From Variovorax sp. OV329 (GTDB lineage Bacteria > Pseudomonadota > Gammaproteobacteria > Burkholderiales > Burkholderiaceae_C): DNA of 64,000 nt. Location: positions 40,995-104,994 of the forward strand of contig NZ_FOUG01000021.1 of assembly GCF_900114785.1 (NCBI RefSeq). Direction: 5' to 3'. The stretch's first letter is position 1; every line of letters begins with the position of its first letter. This document shows, in pieces, positions 43,601 through 53,010 of this stretch. A program made the translations under genes and the position numbers. The notes beneath the pieces were generated by a model. That model was not told the origin of the DNA. It did no database searches and saw only the letters and a program-made list of their open reading frames with translations.

Positions 43601-44497
43601 ATGACTCAGGCGGCCGATCTGCAGATTCTGCGCGCCTTCGCCGCCGTGGCGCGCGAGGGCAACGTGTCACGAGCGGCGCAGCGGCTGCACCTGTCGCAGC
43701 CGGCGGTGAGCCTGCAGCTCAAGCGCCTGGGCGAGCTCACCGGCCTGGCGCTCTTCTCGCGCACGCCACAGGGGCTGGCACTGACTTCCGACGGCGCGGC
43801 GCTGCTGCCGCAGGCCGAGCGGGTGCTGGCGGCGCTCGCGGACTTCCAGCATTCCGCCCAGCGCCTGCAGAGCACGGTGCGCGGCACCTTGCGCATCGGC
43901 ACCATCCTCGACCCCGAATTCACCCGCCTGGGCGCCTTCCTGCGCGAGCTGGTCGAGGGCGCGCCGCAGGTGGCCACCGAGCTGCGGCAGGGCATGAGCG
44001 GCAGCGTGCTGGCGCAGGTGCAGGCGGGTGAGCTGGACGTGGGCTTCTACCTCGGCGATGCGGCCGAGGATTCGGACGGCCTGCTGGCCGCGCGCACGCT
44101 CAGCCGCTTCCACTACCGGGTCGTCGCGCCCGCCGGCTGGGGTCCGCAGGTGCTGGGGCGCGACTGGAAAGGCCTGGCCGCCTTGCCCTGGGTGGCCACG
44201 CCACCCGAGTCGGCGCACCACCGCATGCTGGCCGGCGTGTTCGGCCCGCGCGGCCTGGCGCCGCGTCGCGTGGCGCTGGTGGACCAGGAGGCCTCGATGC
44301 TGGACCTGATCAAGTCCGGCGTGGGCCTGAGCCTGGTGCGCGACGCCATCGCCATCCGCGAAAGCCAGGCGCATGGCCTGGTCATTGCCGACCGTGTGCA
44401 GCTGGCCTGCGCCCTGCAGTTCGTGTCGCTGGCGGCGCGCGCCGACGAGCCGGTCATTGCCGGTGCATGGGCAGCACTAGGACGGGCGTGGCCATGA
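43601..44497 (+). CDS. LysR-family transcriptional regulator
   Basis: A 298-residue regulator with the N-terminal winged helix (LQILRAFAAVAREGNVSRAA and SQPAVSLQLKRL) and a periplasmic-binding-like effector domain (about 92-295). It is divergent from the mmsA-type gene, the usual layout for a LysR protein and its target, so a role in controlling mmsA and perhaps the GMC oxidoreductase is likely. The effector is unknown. Confidence 0.9.
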   Translation: MTQAADLQILRAFAAVAREGNVSRAAQRLHLSQPAVSLQLKRLGELTGLALFSRTPQGLALTSDGAALLPQAERVLAALADFQHSAQRLQSTVRGTLRIGTILDPEFTRLGAFLRELVEGAPQVATELRQGMSGSVLAQVQAGELDVGFYLGDAAEDSDGLLAARTLSRFHYRVVAPAGWGPQVLGRDWKGLAALPWVATPPESAHHRMLAGVFGPRGLAPRRVALVDQEASMLDLIKSGVGLSLVRDAIAIRESQAHGLVIADRVQLACALQFVSLAARADEPVIAGAWAALGRAWP

Positions 44498-44567
44498 CGT
44501 TAGGATGGCGGGCTTCAAGTGTTGCCGAATGCATCCGGCAGGCCGACCCGGCACCCAACCGTTGACC

Positions 44568-45743
44568 ATGCCTCCGTCCGCGCTGCAAGCAGCGCCGTCC
44601 TCATCCCGTTCCTCCGATCCGAACGCGTCCGACGCGGACCGGCCCCGTCTGGAACGGCCCGCGTCCGGCGCCATCGAGGCGCACGGCTGCTGGACCGCGC
44701 TCGCCTTCTCCTCGCAGCGCGACTGGAAGGCGCTGGCCGCGAGCCTGCGCAACGCGCCGGCGGCCGACGCGGCATGGGACCTGCGCGCCATCGGACAGCT
44801 CGACCACATCGGCGGCCAGATGCTGTGGAACCACTGGCAGCACCAGTGGCCGGCGCAACTGGAAATGAGCCCGCCGCAGCGCGCGGTGCTCGAGCAGGTG
44901 GCCCAGTACACGGTGCGCGAGCCGGAAGACCCGAAGCCCACGCTGTGGGACTTCTTCCTGCGCTTTGCCGACCGCGGCCCGCACATGCTGGAGACCACGC
45001 GGCGCTTCGTCACGCTGATCGGCCAGTTCGTGCTCGACCTGGGCACCATGCTGCGCGCGCCGCACCGCGCGCCCTGGCGCGACATCTCCGGTCACCTCTA
45101 CAGCACCGGCGCGACCGCGCTGCCCATCACCGCGCTGGTGGGCCTGCTGATCGGCGTGGTGCTGGCCTACCTGACCTCGCAGCAGCTGCGCCAGTACGGC
45201 GGCGAGACCTTCATCGTCAACATCCTGGGTCTGTCGCTGATCCGCGAACTGGGGCCGGTGCTGGCGGCGGTGCTCATCGCCGGGCGCTCGGGCTCGGCCA
45301 TGACGGCGCAGATCGGCGTGATGCGCGTCACCGAGGAGCTGGACGCGATGCGCGTCATGGGCATTCCGCACGGCTTCCGGCTGGTGCTGCCGCGCGTGCT
45401 GGCGCTGGCCGTGGCCATGCCGCTCATCAGCCTGTGGACCTCGGCGGCCGCCATGCTGGGCGGCATGATCGCGGCCGACCTCAGCCTGGGCATCTCGCCC
45501 GGGTACTTCATGCAGGCTCTGCCGCGCGCCGTGCCGCTGGCCAACATCTGGCTGGCGCTGTCGAAGTCGGCGGTGTTCGGCGTGCTGATCGCGCTCATCG
45601 CCTGCTACCACGGCATGCGCGTGCTGCCCAACACCGAGAGCCTGGGCCGGCGCACCACCAGCTCGGTGGTGATCTCGATCACCATCGTGATCCTGGTCGA
45701 TGCGCTGTTCGCGGTGCTCTTCAAGGGCGTGGGGTTCCGTTGA
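44568..45743 (+). CDS. MlaE-family lipid ABC permease with N-terminal STAS-like domain
   Basis: A 391-residue protein. The first ~130 residues look like a MlaB/STAS-type domain (HGCWTALAFSSQRDW to GQMLWNHW). The rest is an MlaE permease with GLLIGVVLAYLTSQQLRQYG and ELGPVLAAVLIAGRSGSAMTA. Fusion of MlaB and MlaE functions is known in this family. With the ATPase, MCE protein and lipoprotein downstream it forms a phospholipid-type transporter between the inner and outer membranes. An ATG at 44505 is an alternative start. It overlaps the ATPase gene (TGATG). Confidence 0.88.
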   Translation: MPPSALQAAPSSSRSSDPNASDADRPRLERPASGAIEAHGCWTALAFSSQRDWKALAASLRNAPAADAAWDLRAIGQLDHIGGQMLWNHWQHQWPAQLEMSPPQRAVLEQVAQYTVREPEDPKPTLWDFFLRFADRGPHMLETTRRFVTLIGQFVLDLGTMLRAPHRAPWRDISGHLYSTGATALPITALVGLLIGVVLAYLTSQQLRQYGGETFIVNILGLSLIRELGPVLAAVLIAGRSGSAMTAQIGVMRVTEELDAMRVMGIPHGFRLVLPRVLALAVAMPLISLWTSAAAMLGGMIAADLSLGISPGYFMQALPRAVPLANIWLALSKSAVFGVLIALIACYHGMRVLPNTESLGRRTTSSVVISITIVILVDALFAVLFKGVGFR

Positions 45744-46588
45744 TGAGCGAGCCGATCATTTCCTTTCCTTCCGCCGACGGTGAGCCGGCCCCCGCCGACG
45801 AAAGCGCGGTGGAGATCCGCAAGCTGTGGACCGTGTTCAAGTCGCCCGGCCGGCCGCCCCAGGTGGTGCACCGCGACCTGGACCTGAGCATCCGGCGCGG
45901 CGAGGTGCTGTCGCTGGTGGGCGGCTCGGGCACCGGCAAGACGGTGCTGCTTCGCCAGATCCTCGGGCTGGAGAAGCCCACGCGCGGCGAAGTCTCGGTG
46001 TTCGGCGCCAAGCCGGGCGAACTGAGTGCGGCCGGCGCCGCCCGGGTCGGCATGCTGTTCCAGCGCGGCGCGCTGTTCTCGGCCTTCAACGTGCTGGACA
46101 ACATCGCCTTCGCGCTGCGCGAACTGAAGGTGCTGCCCGACGAGCTGATCCGCGATGCCGCGATGGTGCGGCTGCAGATGGTGGGCCTGGGCCCCGAGCA
46201 TGCGCACAAGATGCCCTCGGCCCTGTCGGGCGGCATGATCAAGCGGGTGGCGCTGGCGCGCGCGCTCATCATGGACGCGCCGCTGCTGCTGCTGGACGAG
46301 CCCACCGCCGGCCTGGACCCCGAGAGCGCCGACGACTTCTGCGACCTGCTGCGCAGCCTGCACCGCGAGCTGGGCCTCACGGTGGTGATGGTCACGCACG
46401 ACCTGGACACGCTGTTCGACCTCAGCACGCGCATCGCGGTGCTGGCCGACCAGCACGTGGTCATCACCGGCACCGCGTCCGAGGTGATGGCCAACCCGCA
46501 TCCCTTCATTCAGAAGTACTTCCTGGGCGGACGGGGGCTGCGCGCGGCGCAGGCCCTGCACGAGCCGCCCTCGCAACCCGGAAGGTAG
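45743..46588 (+). CDS. MlaF-like ABC ATPase of the MCE system
   Basis: A 281-residue ATPase with Walker A GGSGTGKTV, signature LSGGMIKRVALARAL, Walker B LLLLDEPTAGLD and switch His in VMVTHDLDTLF. The MIKR form of the signature and QRGALFSAFNVLDNI are typical of MlaF. It begins inside the stop codon of the permease gene, and the MCE gene follows after 6 bp. Confidence 0.92.
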   Translation: MSEPIISFPSADGEPAPADESAVEIRKLWTVFKSPGRPPQVVHRDLDLSIRRGEVLSLVGGSGTGKTVLLRQILGLEKPTRGEVSVFGAKPGELSAAGAARVGMLFQRGALFSAFNVLDNIAFALRELKVLPDELIRDAAMVRLQMVGLGPEHAHKMPSALSGGMIKRVALARALIMDAPLLLLDEPTAGLDPESADDFCDLLRSLHRELGLTVVMVTHDLDTLFDLSTRIAVLADQHVVITGTASEVMANPHPFIQKYFLGGRGLRAAQALHEPPSQPGR

Positions 46589-46594
46589 AACGAC

Positions 46595-47587
46595 ATGGAA
46601 AACAAGGCCCATGCTTTTGTCGCCGGCGCCTTCGTCATCGGCCTGATCGGCCTGATCGTGGCGCTGGTGCTCTGGTTCACGCACGACACGGCGGTGCGCA
46701 ACATCTACGAGATGTCCACCAGCGACCCTGTCAGCGGCTTGCAGCCGCAGGCCACGGTGCGCTTCCGGGGCGTGTCGGTGGGCAAGGTGCAGTCCATCGA
46801 CTTCGACCCCAAGGTGCGCGGCAACGTGCGGGTGCGCATCTCGGTGGACGAGCGCGTGCCGCTCACCAAGTCCAGCTATGCCGCGCTGAGCTACCAGGGC
46901 GTGACCGGGCTGGCCGCCATCGCGCTCAACGACGACGGCACTTCGCAGGAACAACTGGTGCCCGACAACAGCAACCCGCCACGCATTCCGCTCAAGCCCT
47001 CGACGCTGGCCAAGCTGCAGGAGCGCGGCGAAGCCATCCTGGAGCAGGTGGAGGACGCTGCGCAAAAGGTGAACGCGCTGGTGAGCGACGAGAACCGCCA
47101 GCGCGTGGCCGAGGCGCTGGAGAACATCGCGCAGGCCGCCAAGAGCGCCAACCAGCTCACGAAGAACCTGGATGCCACCGTCAAGGAAGGCCTCACGCCC
47201 GCCCTCAAGGCCATTCCTCCGCTGGCCGACAACACGCGTGCCGCGCTGGGCACGGTGAAGCAGGCCGCGAGCGACGTCTCGCGCGTGGCCAACAACCTCA
47301 ACAGCACGGTCACCCGCATCAACGCCGAGGGCGGCCCGCTGGACCGGCTGGCCGCGGGCACCGAAGGCCTGGGCCAGGCGCTGGACTCCTTCAACATGAC
47401 CACGCTGCCGCGCGTCAACCGGGTGGCGGACGACGCCGCGGTCGCGGTGCGCCGCCTGGGCCGCGCGGCCGAGAACATCAACGAGAACCCGCAGTCGCTG
47501 CTCTTCGGCAGCGGCAGCGTCGTGCCCGGTCCGGGCGAGCCTGGTTTCGCCACGCCGGCCGTTCCCGCCACCGCGGCACGCCCCTGA
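46595..47587 (+). CDS. MCE-domain (MlaD-like) substrate-binding protein
   Basis: A 330-residue protein with one N-terminal TM helix (about 9-29), the MCE domain (about 38-118, with VRFRGVSVGKVQSIDFD), a long helical region with heptad-like Ala/Val pattern (130-290), and a Pro/Gly-rich tail. MCE proteins form hexameric rings that carry lipid across the periplasm; the long helices may build a needle, as in PqiB-like proteins. It lies in the middle of the lipid-transport operon. Confidence 0.92.
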   Translation: MENKAHAFVAGAFVIGLIGLIVALVLWFTHDTAVRNIYEMSTSDPVSGLQPQATVRFRGVSVGKVQSIDFDPKVRGNVRVRISVDERVPLTKSSYAALSYQGVTGLAAIALNDDGTSQEQLVPDNSNPPRIPLKPSTLAKLQERGEAILEQVEDAAQKVNALVSDENRQRVAEALENIAQAAKSANQLTKNLDATVKEGLTPALKAIPPLADNTRAALGTVKQAASDVSRVANNLNSTVTRINAEGGPLDRLAAGTEGLGQALDSFNMTTLPRVNRVADDAAVAVRRLGRAAENINENPQSLLFGSGSVVPGPGEPGFATPAVPATAARP

Positions 47588-47596
47588 AAGCCCGCC

Positions 47597-48274
47597 ATGA
47601 CCCTGAACAAGTTCACTTCCTTCGGTGGCCTGGCATGCGCCGGCATCGTCGTGGCCAGCGTGCTCGTCGGCTGCGGCGCGCTGCCGGACAAGCCGGCGCG
47701 CGCCACGCTGTACGACTTCGGCGCCGGCCCGCTGCCGCGCAGCACGGCCGCGGCCACCGCCTCGCCCACGCGCAAGCCGCCCATGCTGCTGTCGCACATC
47801 GAGGCGCATGCGCGGCTGGACGGCGCGCAGATCCTCTACCGCTTCGGCTATTCCGACAGCAACGAGCTGCGCCCCTACTCGCAGGCGCGTTGGAGCGTGC
47901 CCGCGACGCAGCTGCTGGAACAGCGGCTGCGCGATGCGCTGTCGCAGCGCCGCGTGGTGCTGGGCACCGAAGAGGGCACCAACATCGCCCGGGTGGAGGG
48001 CAAGGTGCCCAACAGCCTGCGCCTGACCCTGGAAGAGTTCTCGCAGTACTTCGACACGCCGACCAGCAGCTACGGCCTGGTGCGCGTGCGTGCCACGCTG
48101 ATGAACACCACCGGCGCCGGCGACCGGGTGCTGGGCCAGCGCACCTTCAGCGCACAGGAGCCCGCGCTCAGCGCCGATGCACCGGGTGGCGTGCGCGCCC
48201 TGGCCGCGGCCAGCGATGCCGTGGTGGCGCAGGTGGTGCTGTGGGCCGACGAGCTGCAGCAGCCGGCCCAGTGA
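47597..48274 (+). CDS. PqiC-like ABC-type transport auxiliary lipoprotein
   Basis: A 225-residue outer-membrane lipoprotein with a signal peptide and lipobox LVGC (Cys26). The mature part fits the ABC-transport auxiliary family (PF03886) that includes PqiC, the outer-membrane partner of MCE tunnels. It takes the place of the soluble MlaC/MlaA carriers, so this operon is of the Pqi-like type. It ends 13 bp before the phosphodiesterase gene. Confidence 0.85.
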   Translation: MTLNKFTSFGGLACAGIVVASVLVGCGALPDKPARATLYDFGAGPLPRSTAAATASPTRKPPMLLSHIEAHARLDGAQILYRFGYSDSNELRPYSQARWSVPATQLLEQRLRDALSQRRVVLGTEEGTNIARVEGKVPNSLRLTLEEFSQYFDTPTSSYGLVRVRATLMNTTGAGDRVLGQRTFSAQEPALSADAPGGVRALAAASDAVVAQVVLWADELQQPAQ

Positions 48275-48287
48275 GCGCGAGCTGGCC

Positions 48288-48752
48288 ATGAGCACGCGCA
48301 TCGGACTCATCTCGGACACGCACGGCCTGCTGCGGCCGGAGGCGCTGGCGTACCTGCAGGGCAGCGACTTCATCGTGCATGGGGGCGACATCGGCTCGCC
48401 GCAGATCCTGGAGGAACTTGGCAGGATCGCGCCGGTGACGGCGGTGCGCGGCAACAACGACCGCGAGGGCTGGGCCCTGCAGGTGCCCGAGACGGAGTTC
48501 CTGCAGGTGGGCGAGCTGTTCATCTACGCGCTGCACGACCTGGCGCTGCTGGACATCGACCCGGCCGCCGCCGGCGTGCGCGTGGTGGTCACCGGGCACT
48601 CGCACAAGCCGCTGGTGCAGGAGCGCGAGGGCGTGATCTACGTGAACCCCGGCAGTGCAGGGCCGCGCCGCTTCACGCTGCCGATCTCGGCGGGCGAGCT
48701 GATCGTGGACGGCCCGCGCATCGAGGCGCACATCGCGCAGCTGGTGCAATGA
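48288..48752 (+). CDS. YfcE/MJ0936-type metallophosphoesterase
   Basis: A 154-residue calcineurin-like phosphodiesterase. The metal site is visible as GLISDTHG, VHGGDIG, RGNNDRE, and GHSHKP, with NPGSAGPRR near the end. Members split phosphodiesters such as cyclic nucleotides in vitro, but the cellular substrate is usually unknown. The stop overlaps the HAD gene (ATGA). Confidence 0.9.
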   Translation: MSTRIGLISDTHGLLRPEALAYLQGSDFIVHGGDIGSPQILEELGRIAPVTAVRGNNDREGWALQVPETEFLQVGELFIYALHDLALLDIDPAAAGVRVVVTGHSHKPLVQEREGVIYVNPGSAGPRRFTLPISAGELIVDGPRIEAHIAQLVQ

Positions 48753-49381
48753 GCGCCGGATTCGATCCCAGCCGGGTGAAGGCCCTGCTGTTCGACCTGG
48801 GCGGCGTGGTGTTCGAGTTCGACTTCGCGCATGCGCTGGAATACTGGGCGCCGATGTCCTCGCTGCCGGCCGACGAGTTGCGCGCCGCCTTCTCGCACGA
48901 CGAGGACTACCAGCGCCACGAGCGCGGCGAACTGACGGGCAGCGAGTACTTCGACACCCTGCGCCGCAAGCTGCGGCTTGACGCCACCGACGCGCAGATC
49001 GAGGCCGGCTGGAACGCCATCTTCCGCGACGAGATCGGCCCCACGCTGGATGCGATCGAGGCCGCGCGCCGCTTCATGCCGTGCTATGCCTTCAGCAACA
49101 CCAACCGCAGCCACCATGCGGCCTGGCGCGCGGCCTATCCGCGCATCGAGCCGGCCTTCGACCAGGTGTTCGCTTCCTCGGACATCGGCTTGCGCAAGCC
49201 CGAGCGTGCCGCCTTCGAGCACGTGTGCCGCGAGATCGGGCTGCCGCCGCAGTCGCTGCTCTTCTTCGACGACCTGGCGGAGAACGTGGCCGGCGCGCGC
49301 GCCTGCGGCCTGCAGGCGGTGCAGGTGCGCTCGCCGCAGGATGTGCGCAGCGCGCTGCTCGCGCTGGGCTGCCTGCGCTGA
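48749..49381 (+). CDS. HAD-superfamily (IA) hydrolase
   Basis: A 210-residue phosphatase-like protein. HAD motif I is altered: LLFDLGGVVFEFD has DLGG where DxD is usual, as in YihX-type phosphatases. Motif II is FSNTN, motif III Lys is in GLRKPERAAF, and motif IV is FFDDLAENV. The YihX-like pattern suggests a sugar-phosphate phosphatase. It is translationally coupled to the phosphodiesterase gene. Confidence 0.87.
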   Translation: MSAGFDPSRVKALLFDLGGVVFEFDFAHALEYWAPMSSLPADELRAAFSHDEDYQRHERGELTGSEYFDTLRRKLRLDATDAQIEAGWNAIFRDEIGPTLDAIEAARRFMPCYAFSNTNRSHHAAWRAAYPRIEPAFDQVFASSDIGLRKPERAAFEHVCREIGLPPQSLLFFDDLAENVAGARACGLQAVQVRSPQDVRSALLALGCLR

Positions 49382-49387
49382 GCCGCC

Positions 49388-50137
49388 TCAGCGGCCGCCG
49401 CTGACGTCGAGGGTCGCGCCGGTCACGTAGCTGGCTTCGGGCGAGAGCAGCCACACGATGGCGTTGGCCACTTCCTCGGCCGTGCCGGTTCGTTTCATCG
49501 GCACCGTATGGGCCAGCTGGAAGGCCCGCTCTGGCATGCCGCCCGAGGCATGGATCTCGGTGTCGATCAGGCCCGGCCGCACGCCGTTGACGCGGATGCC
49601 TTCCTCGGCCACTTCCTTGGCCAGGCCCATGGTGAGGGTGTCGATGGCACCCTTGCTGGCCGCGTAGTCGATGTACTGGTCGGGCGAGCCCAGCCGCGCC
49701 GCTGCGCTCGACAGGTTGACGATGACGCCACCCGAGCCGCCATGTCGCGTGCTCATGCGCTTGACGGCCTCCCGGGCGCAGACGAAGGCGCCCACCACGT
49801 TGATGCGCATCATGCGTTCCAGCCGCTGCACGCTCATCTCGTCCACTCGCGCCTTCACGTCGACGATGCCGGCGTTGTTGACCAGGGCCGAGATGCGACC
49901 GAGCTTCGCATCGACCTGCGCATACATGGCCAGCACCTGCGCCTCGTCGCCCACGTCGGCCTGCACCGCGATCGCCCTGCCGCCCTCGGCCTCGATGCGC
50001 TGCACCAGCGCGTTCGCCGTGTCGGCCTGCCGGGCGTAGTTGATCGCCACCGCGAAGCCGCGACCGGCGAGCAGCAATGCCGTGGCCGCACCGATGCCGC
50101 GGCTGCCGCCGGTGATCAGGACGATGGGTGGGTTCAT
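49388..50137 (-). CDS. SDR-family oxidoreductase (FabG-like)
   Basis: A 249-residue dehydrogenase with all classical SDR features: GGSRGIG, NNAG, Ser in VNLSSAAARLG and YAASK, ending in TLDVSGGR. It is thus catalytically complete, unlike the SDR at 10315. The substrate is unknown. It has a good AGGAGA Shine-Dalgarno and is divergent from the dienelactone-hydrolase-like gene. Confidence 0.88.
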   Translation of the reverse strand: MNPPIVLITGGSRGIGAATALLLAGRGFAVAINYARQADTANALVQRIEAEGGRAIAVQADVGDEAQVLAMYAQVDAKLGRISALVNNAGIVDVKARVDEMSVQRLERMMRINVVGAFVCAREAVKRMSTRHGGSGGVIVNLSSAAARLGSPDQYIDYAASKGAIDTLTMGLAKEVAEEGIRVNGVRPGLIDTEIHASGGMPERAFQLAHTVPMKRTGTAEEVANAIVWLLSPEASYVTGATLDVSGGR

Positions 50138-50221
50138 TCAGATTTCTCCTGCAGGATTCACATAGCTCGGTTACAACCGCAGGCCGATTACAGCAGCCTC
50201 AGACAACCAGGAGTGTCGAAC

Positions 50222-50905
50222 ATGGGTCAATTCATCGATCTGACAGCCAAGGATGGCTTCGTCTTCCCCGCCTACGTCGCCGAGCCGGCGGGCAAGCCCA
50301 AGGGCGCCGTGGTGGTGGTGCAGGAAATCTTCGGCGTGAACTCGCACATCCGCTCGGTGGCCGACGGCTACGCGGCGGACGGCTACCTGGCGGTGGCGCC
50401 CGCGACCTTCCAGCGCGTCAAGCCCGGCGTGGAGATGGGTTACACCGAGGAAGACATGAAGGCCGGCTTCGCGCTGAAGATGGCCGTCGAAGGCCTGCCG
50501 GCGCCCGGCGTCATGCAGGACCTGCAGGCCGCCGTGGACTACGCCGCCAAGGCCGGCAAGGTGGGCATCGTCGGCTACTGCTGGGGCGGCCTGCTGACCT
50601 GGCGCGCTGCCGCAGAACTCAGCGGCCTGTCGGCCGCCGTGCCCTACTACGGCGGTGGCATGACCACGCCGGAAGAGGCGGCGCGCAAGCCCAAGGTGCC
50701 GGTGCTGGCGCACTTCGGCAACAAGGACCACTGGATCCCGCTCGAATCGGTGCAGGCCTTCGAGAAGGCGCACCCCGAAGTGGTGGTGCACGTGTACGCG
50801 GCCGATCACGGCTTCAACTGCGACCAGCGCGGCTCCTACTCGGCCGAGCCGGCACAGGTGGCGCGCGAGCGCACGCTGGCCTTCTTCCAGAAGCACGTGG
50901 GCTGA
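50222..50905 (+). CDS. Dienelactone hydrolase family protein
   Basis: A 227-residue alpha/beta hydrolase of the DLH family. The nucleophile is Cys120 in GYCWGG, with Glu35 in VVQEIFGVN, the acid in FGNKDHWIP and His in ADHGFNCDQR. DLH enzymes open dienelactones in aromatic breakdown, but many genomic members have other substrates; no catechol genes are near. An amidohydrolase gene follows 5 bp later. Confidence 0.9.
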   Translation: MGQFIDLTAKDGFVFPAYVAEPAGKPKGAVVVVQEIFGVNSHIRSVADGYAADGYLAVAPATFQRVKPGVEMGYTEEDMKAGFALKMAVEGLPAPGVMQDLQAAVDYAAKAGKVGIVGYCWGGLLTWRAAAELSGLSAAVPYYGGGMTTPEEAARKPKVPVLAHFGNKDHWIPLESVQAFEKAHPEVVVHVYAADHGFNCDQRGSYSAEPAQVARERTLAFFQKHVG

Positions 50906-50910
50906 GGCCG

Positions 50911-51807
50911 ATGCGCAGGGCGCTCGCGGCGCTGCTGCTCGGCTGGGGCCTTGTGCAGGGCGGACACGCCCTGGCGGCGGACTACGCCGGCCCCATCTTC
51001 GACGCGCACCTGCACTACAACGAGGAGGCCTGGAACGGCCGCGCCGGCCCCTATCCGCCCACCGAGGCGGTGGCGCGCATGCAGCGCAACGGGGTGCGGG
51101 CCATCGTCGCCAACTCGCGGCCCAACACCGGCACCCACACGCTGGCCGGCGCGAAGGAGGGTGCAGACGCCGGGATCACGGTGGTGCCCTTCGTGCGGGT
51201 CTACCGCAACCGCGCCGACTACACGAACTGGTTCCGCGACGAGAGCATCTACGAGATGGTGCAGGACGAGCTGGCACGCGGCAGCGCGGCCGGGCCGTTC
51301 CGCGGCATCGGTGAATTCCACTTGTACGAAAGCGCCAATGCCAAGGGTCCGGTGGCGCGCAAGTTCGTCGAACTGGCCGAGCGCAGCAAGCTGGCGCTGC
51401 TGGCGCATGTGGACGACGAAGCGATCGAGCTGCTGATGGCGGCCTCGCCAACGGGCGGCCAGAAGCTGCGCCTGATCTGGGCCCACACCGGCATCGGCGG
51501 TGCGCCGGTGGCGCGGGTGCGCGAGCTCTTCGAGCGCTATCCGCTGCTGGTGGGCGAGCTGTCCTACCGCCCCGGCCTGGCCTGCGCGGGCGGGCAGCTG
51601 TGCCCGGAGTGGCGCGAGCTGATCGAGCGCTTCCCGACCCGCTTCATGGTGGGCTCGGACACCTGGGTCAATGAACGCTGGGGCAGCTATGACGAGATCA
51701 TGCGCAACTACCGCGTGTGGCTGGGCGGCCTGCCACCCGAGCTGGCGCGGCGCGTCGCCTGGGGCAACGCGGCCGATCTCTTCGGTGTGAAGCCGCCGTC
51801 GCCGTAG
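50911..51807 (+). CDS. Exported TIM-barrel amidohydrolase-like protein
   Basis: A 298-residue protein with a signal peptide (MRRALAALLLGWG to ALA) and an amidohydrolase-2-type barrel: FDAHLHYNEE (HxH), GIGEFHLY, LLAHVDDE, IWAHTGIGG and MVGSDTWVNERW. A periplasmic location is unusual for this group. It is probably co-transcribed with the upstream hydrolase gene. The substrate is unknown. Confidence 0.82.
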   Translation: MRRALAALLLGWGLVQGGHALAADYAGPIFDAHLHYNEEAWNGRAGPYPPTEAVARMQRNGVRAIVANSRPNTGTHTLAGAKEGADAGITVVPFVRVYRNRADYTNWFRDESIYEMVQDELARGSAAGPFRGIGEFHLYESANAKGPVARKFVELAERSKLALLAHVDDEAIELLMAASPTGGQKLRLIWAHTGIGGAPVARVRELFERYPLLVGELSYRPGLACAGGQLCPEWRELIERFPTRFMVGSDTWVNERWGSYDEIMRNYRVWLGGLPPELARRVAWGNAADLFGVKPPSP

Positions 51808-51829
51808 CGGCTGCGCGGCTCGTGCGGCC

Positions 51830-52750
51830 TCAGGCGGGGGTCTTGCGTGCTGCCAGCGCCTTCGCGCGCTTGCCGATGTTGCTTTCCAGGAAGTCCAGCA
51901 GCGCCCGCAGTGCGGCGCTGTTGTGGCGGCGTTGCAGGTACGCGGCGTAGAGCCACATGTCCTTGCGCACATAGTCCTGCAGCACCGGCTGCAGCTCGCC
52001 GTGGTCGATGTGCGGCTGCACCAGCAGCCCGGGGAGGTAGACCACGCCGAAGCCCTGCAGCGCCACGTGCACCAGCGGCCCGCCCTCGGTGGCGTCCATG
52101 CGGCTCTTGAGCGGCACGTCCACTGGTTCGCCGTTCTCCTCGAAGCGCCATTGAGGGTTCGGCCCCAGGCTGGAACTGGTCAGGGCGACATGGTCCGCCA
52201 GGTCTGCCGGCCGCTTGGGAATGCCGTGCTTGCGCCAGTAGAGCGGCGAGGCACAGGCGACCAGGTTCACCTGCACCAGCCGGCGCACGATGAGGTTCTG
52301 GTCCTCGATGGGGCCCAGCCGAAGGGCGACGTCGATGCCTTCGTCCACCATGTCCACGAAGCGGCTGCTCAGGTGCAGGCTGATGCTCACTTCCGGGTAG
52401 TGGCGCATGAACTGGGCGAGCAGGTTCGGCAGGTCGCCCTGGCCCATGCCGTGCGGCGCGGAGATCTTCAGGCGGCCGGCCGGCTGGCTGGCCCGTTCCT
52501 GCAGTTCCGTCTGCGTCAGCTCCACCATCTCCAGCACCGGGGTGCTGCGCTCCAGCAGGAGGGCGCCGGCGTCCGTCAGGCTCACCGAGCGGGTGGAGCG
52601 GTTGAGCAGGCGGACGCCGAAGCGTTCCTCCAGCTCTGCGATGTACTTGCTGATGGTGGCCTTCGACATGCCGAGGCGGGTGGCCGCCTTGGAGAAATTG
52701 CCCTGCTGGGCGACTTCCCGGAAGGCCCGGATGAGTTCGAGACTGTCCAT
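51830..52750 (-). CDS. LysR-family transcriptional regulator
   Basis: A 306-residue regulator with the winged helix LELIRAFREVAQQGNFSKAA and MSKATISKYIAELEERFG, and an effector domain (about 90-295). It belongs to the AaeR/DsdC-like large subgroup in which a Lys/Ser-rich recognition helix is common. It converges on the amidohydrolase gene and is divergent from the small secreted protein at 53011. The 260 bp between them are less GC-rich than the genes around and should hold both promoters; no clear operator stands out. Confidence 0.9.
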   Translation of the reverse strand: MDSLELIRAFREVAQQGNFSKAATRLGMSKATISKYIAELEERFGVRLLNRSTRSVSLTDAGALLLERSTPVLEMVELTQTELQERASQPAGRLKISAPHGMGQGDLPNLLAQFMRHYPEVSISLHLSSRFVDMVDEGIDVALRLGPIEDQNLIVRRLVQVNLVACASPLYWRKHGIPKRPADLADHVALTSSSLGPNPQWRFEENGEPVDVPLKSRMDATEGGPLVHVALQGFGVVYLPGLLVQPHIDHGELQPVLQDYVRKDMWLYAAYLQRRHNSAALRALLDFLESNIGKRAKALAARKTPA

Positions 52751-53010
52751 GGATATGTGAATGATTGTTTCAGTATTCGGTCGAATCCTGGATCACTGAG
52801 TCTTGGAACGCGCGATTGTTTCGAATCCGTGAACACGGTGATTCGAATTCTGCGGGTTTTTACTTAGATTTTTCGATCAAACTTCGCTGCACAGGCAAGC
52901 AATTCAGCAAGCCTGGGTGAACAAGGCCCGAGCGAGGAGCCGTTGCGAATCGAAGGACGGCATCACCCACCAGACCCGTTCGAATTTGTTGAACATCCAA
53001 AGGAACTGAT

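Noticed and set aside
45605..48523. A 972-codon minus-strand frame opposite the MCE operon
   Set aside because: It is composed of His/Arg/Gln-rich shadow sequence opposite four well-recognised genes; long antisense frames are expected at this GC content.
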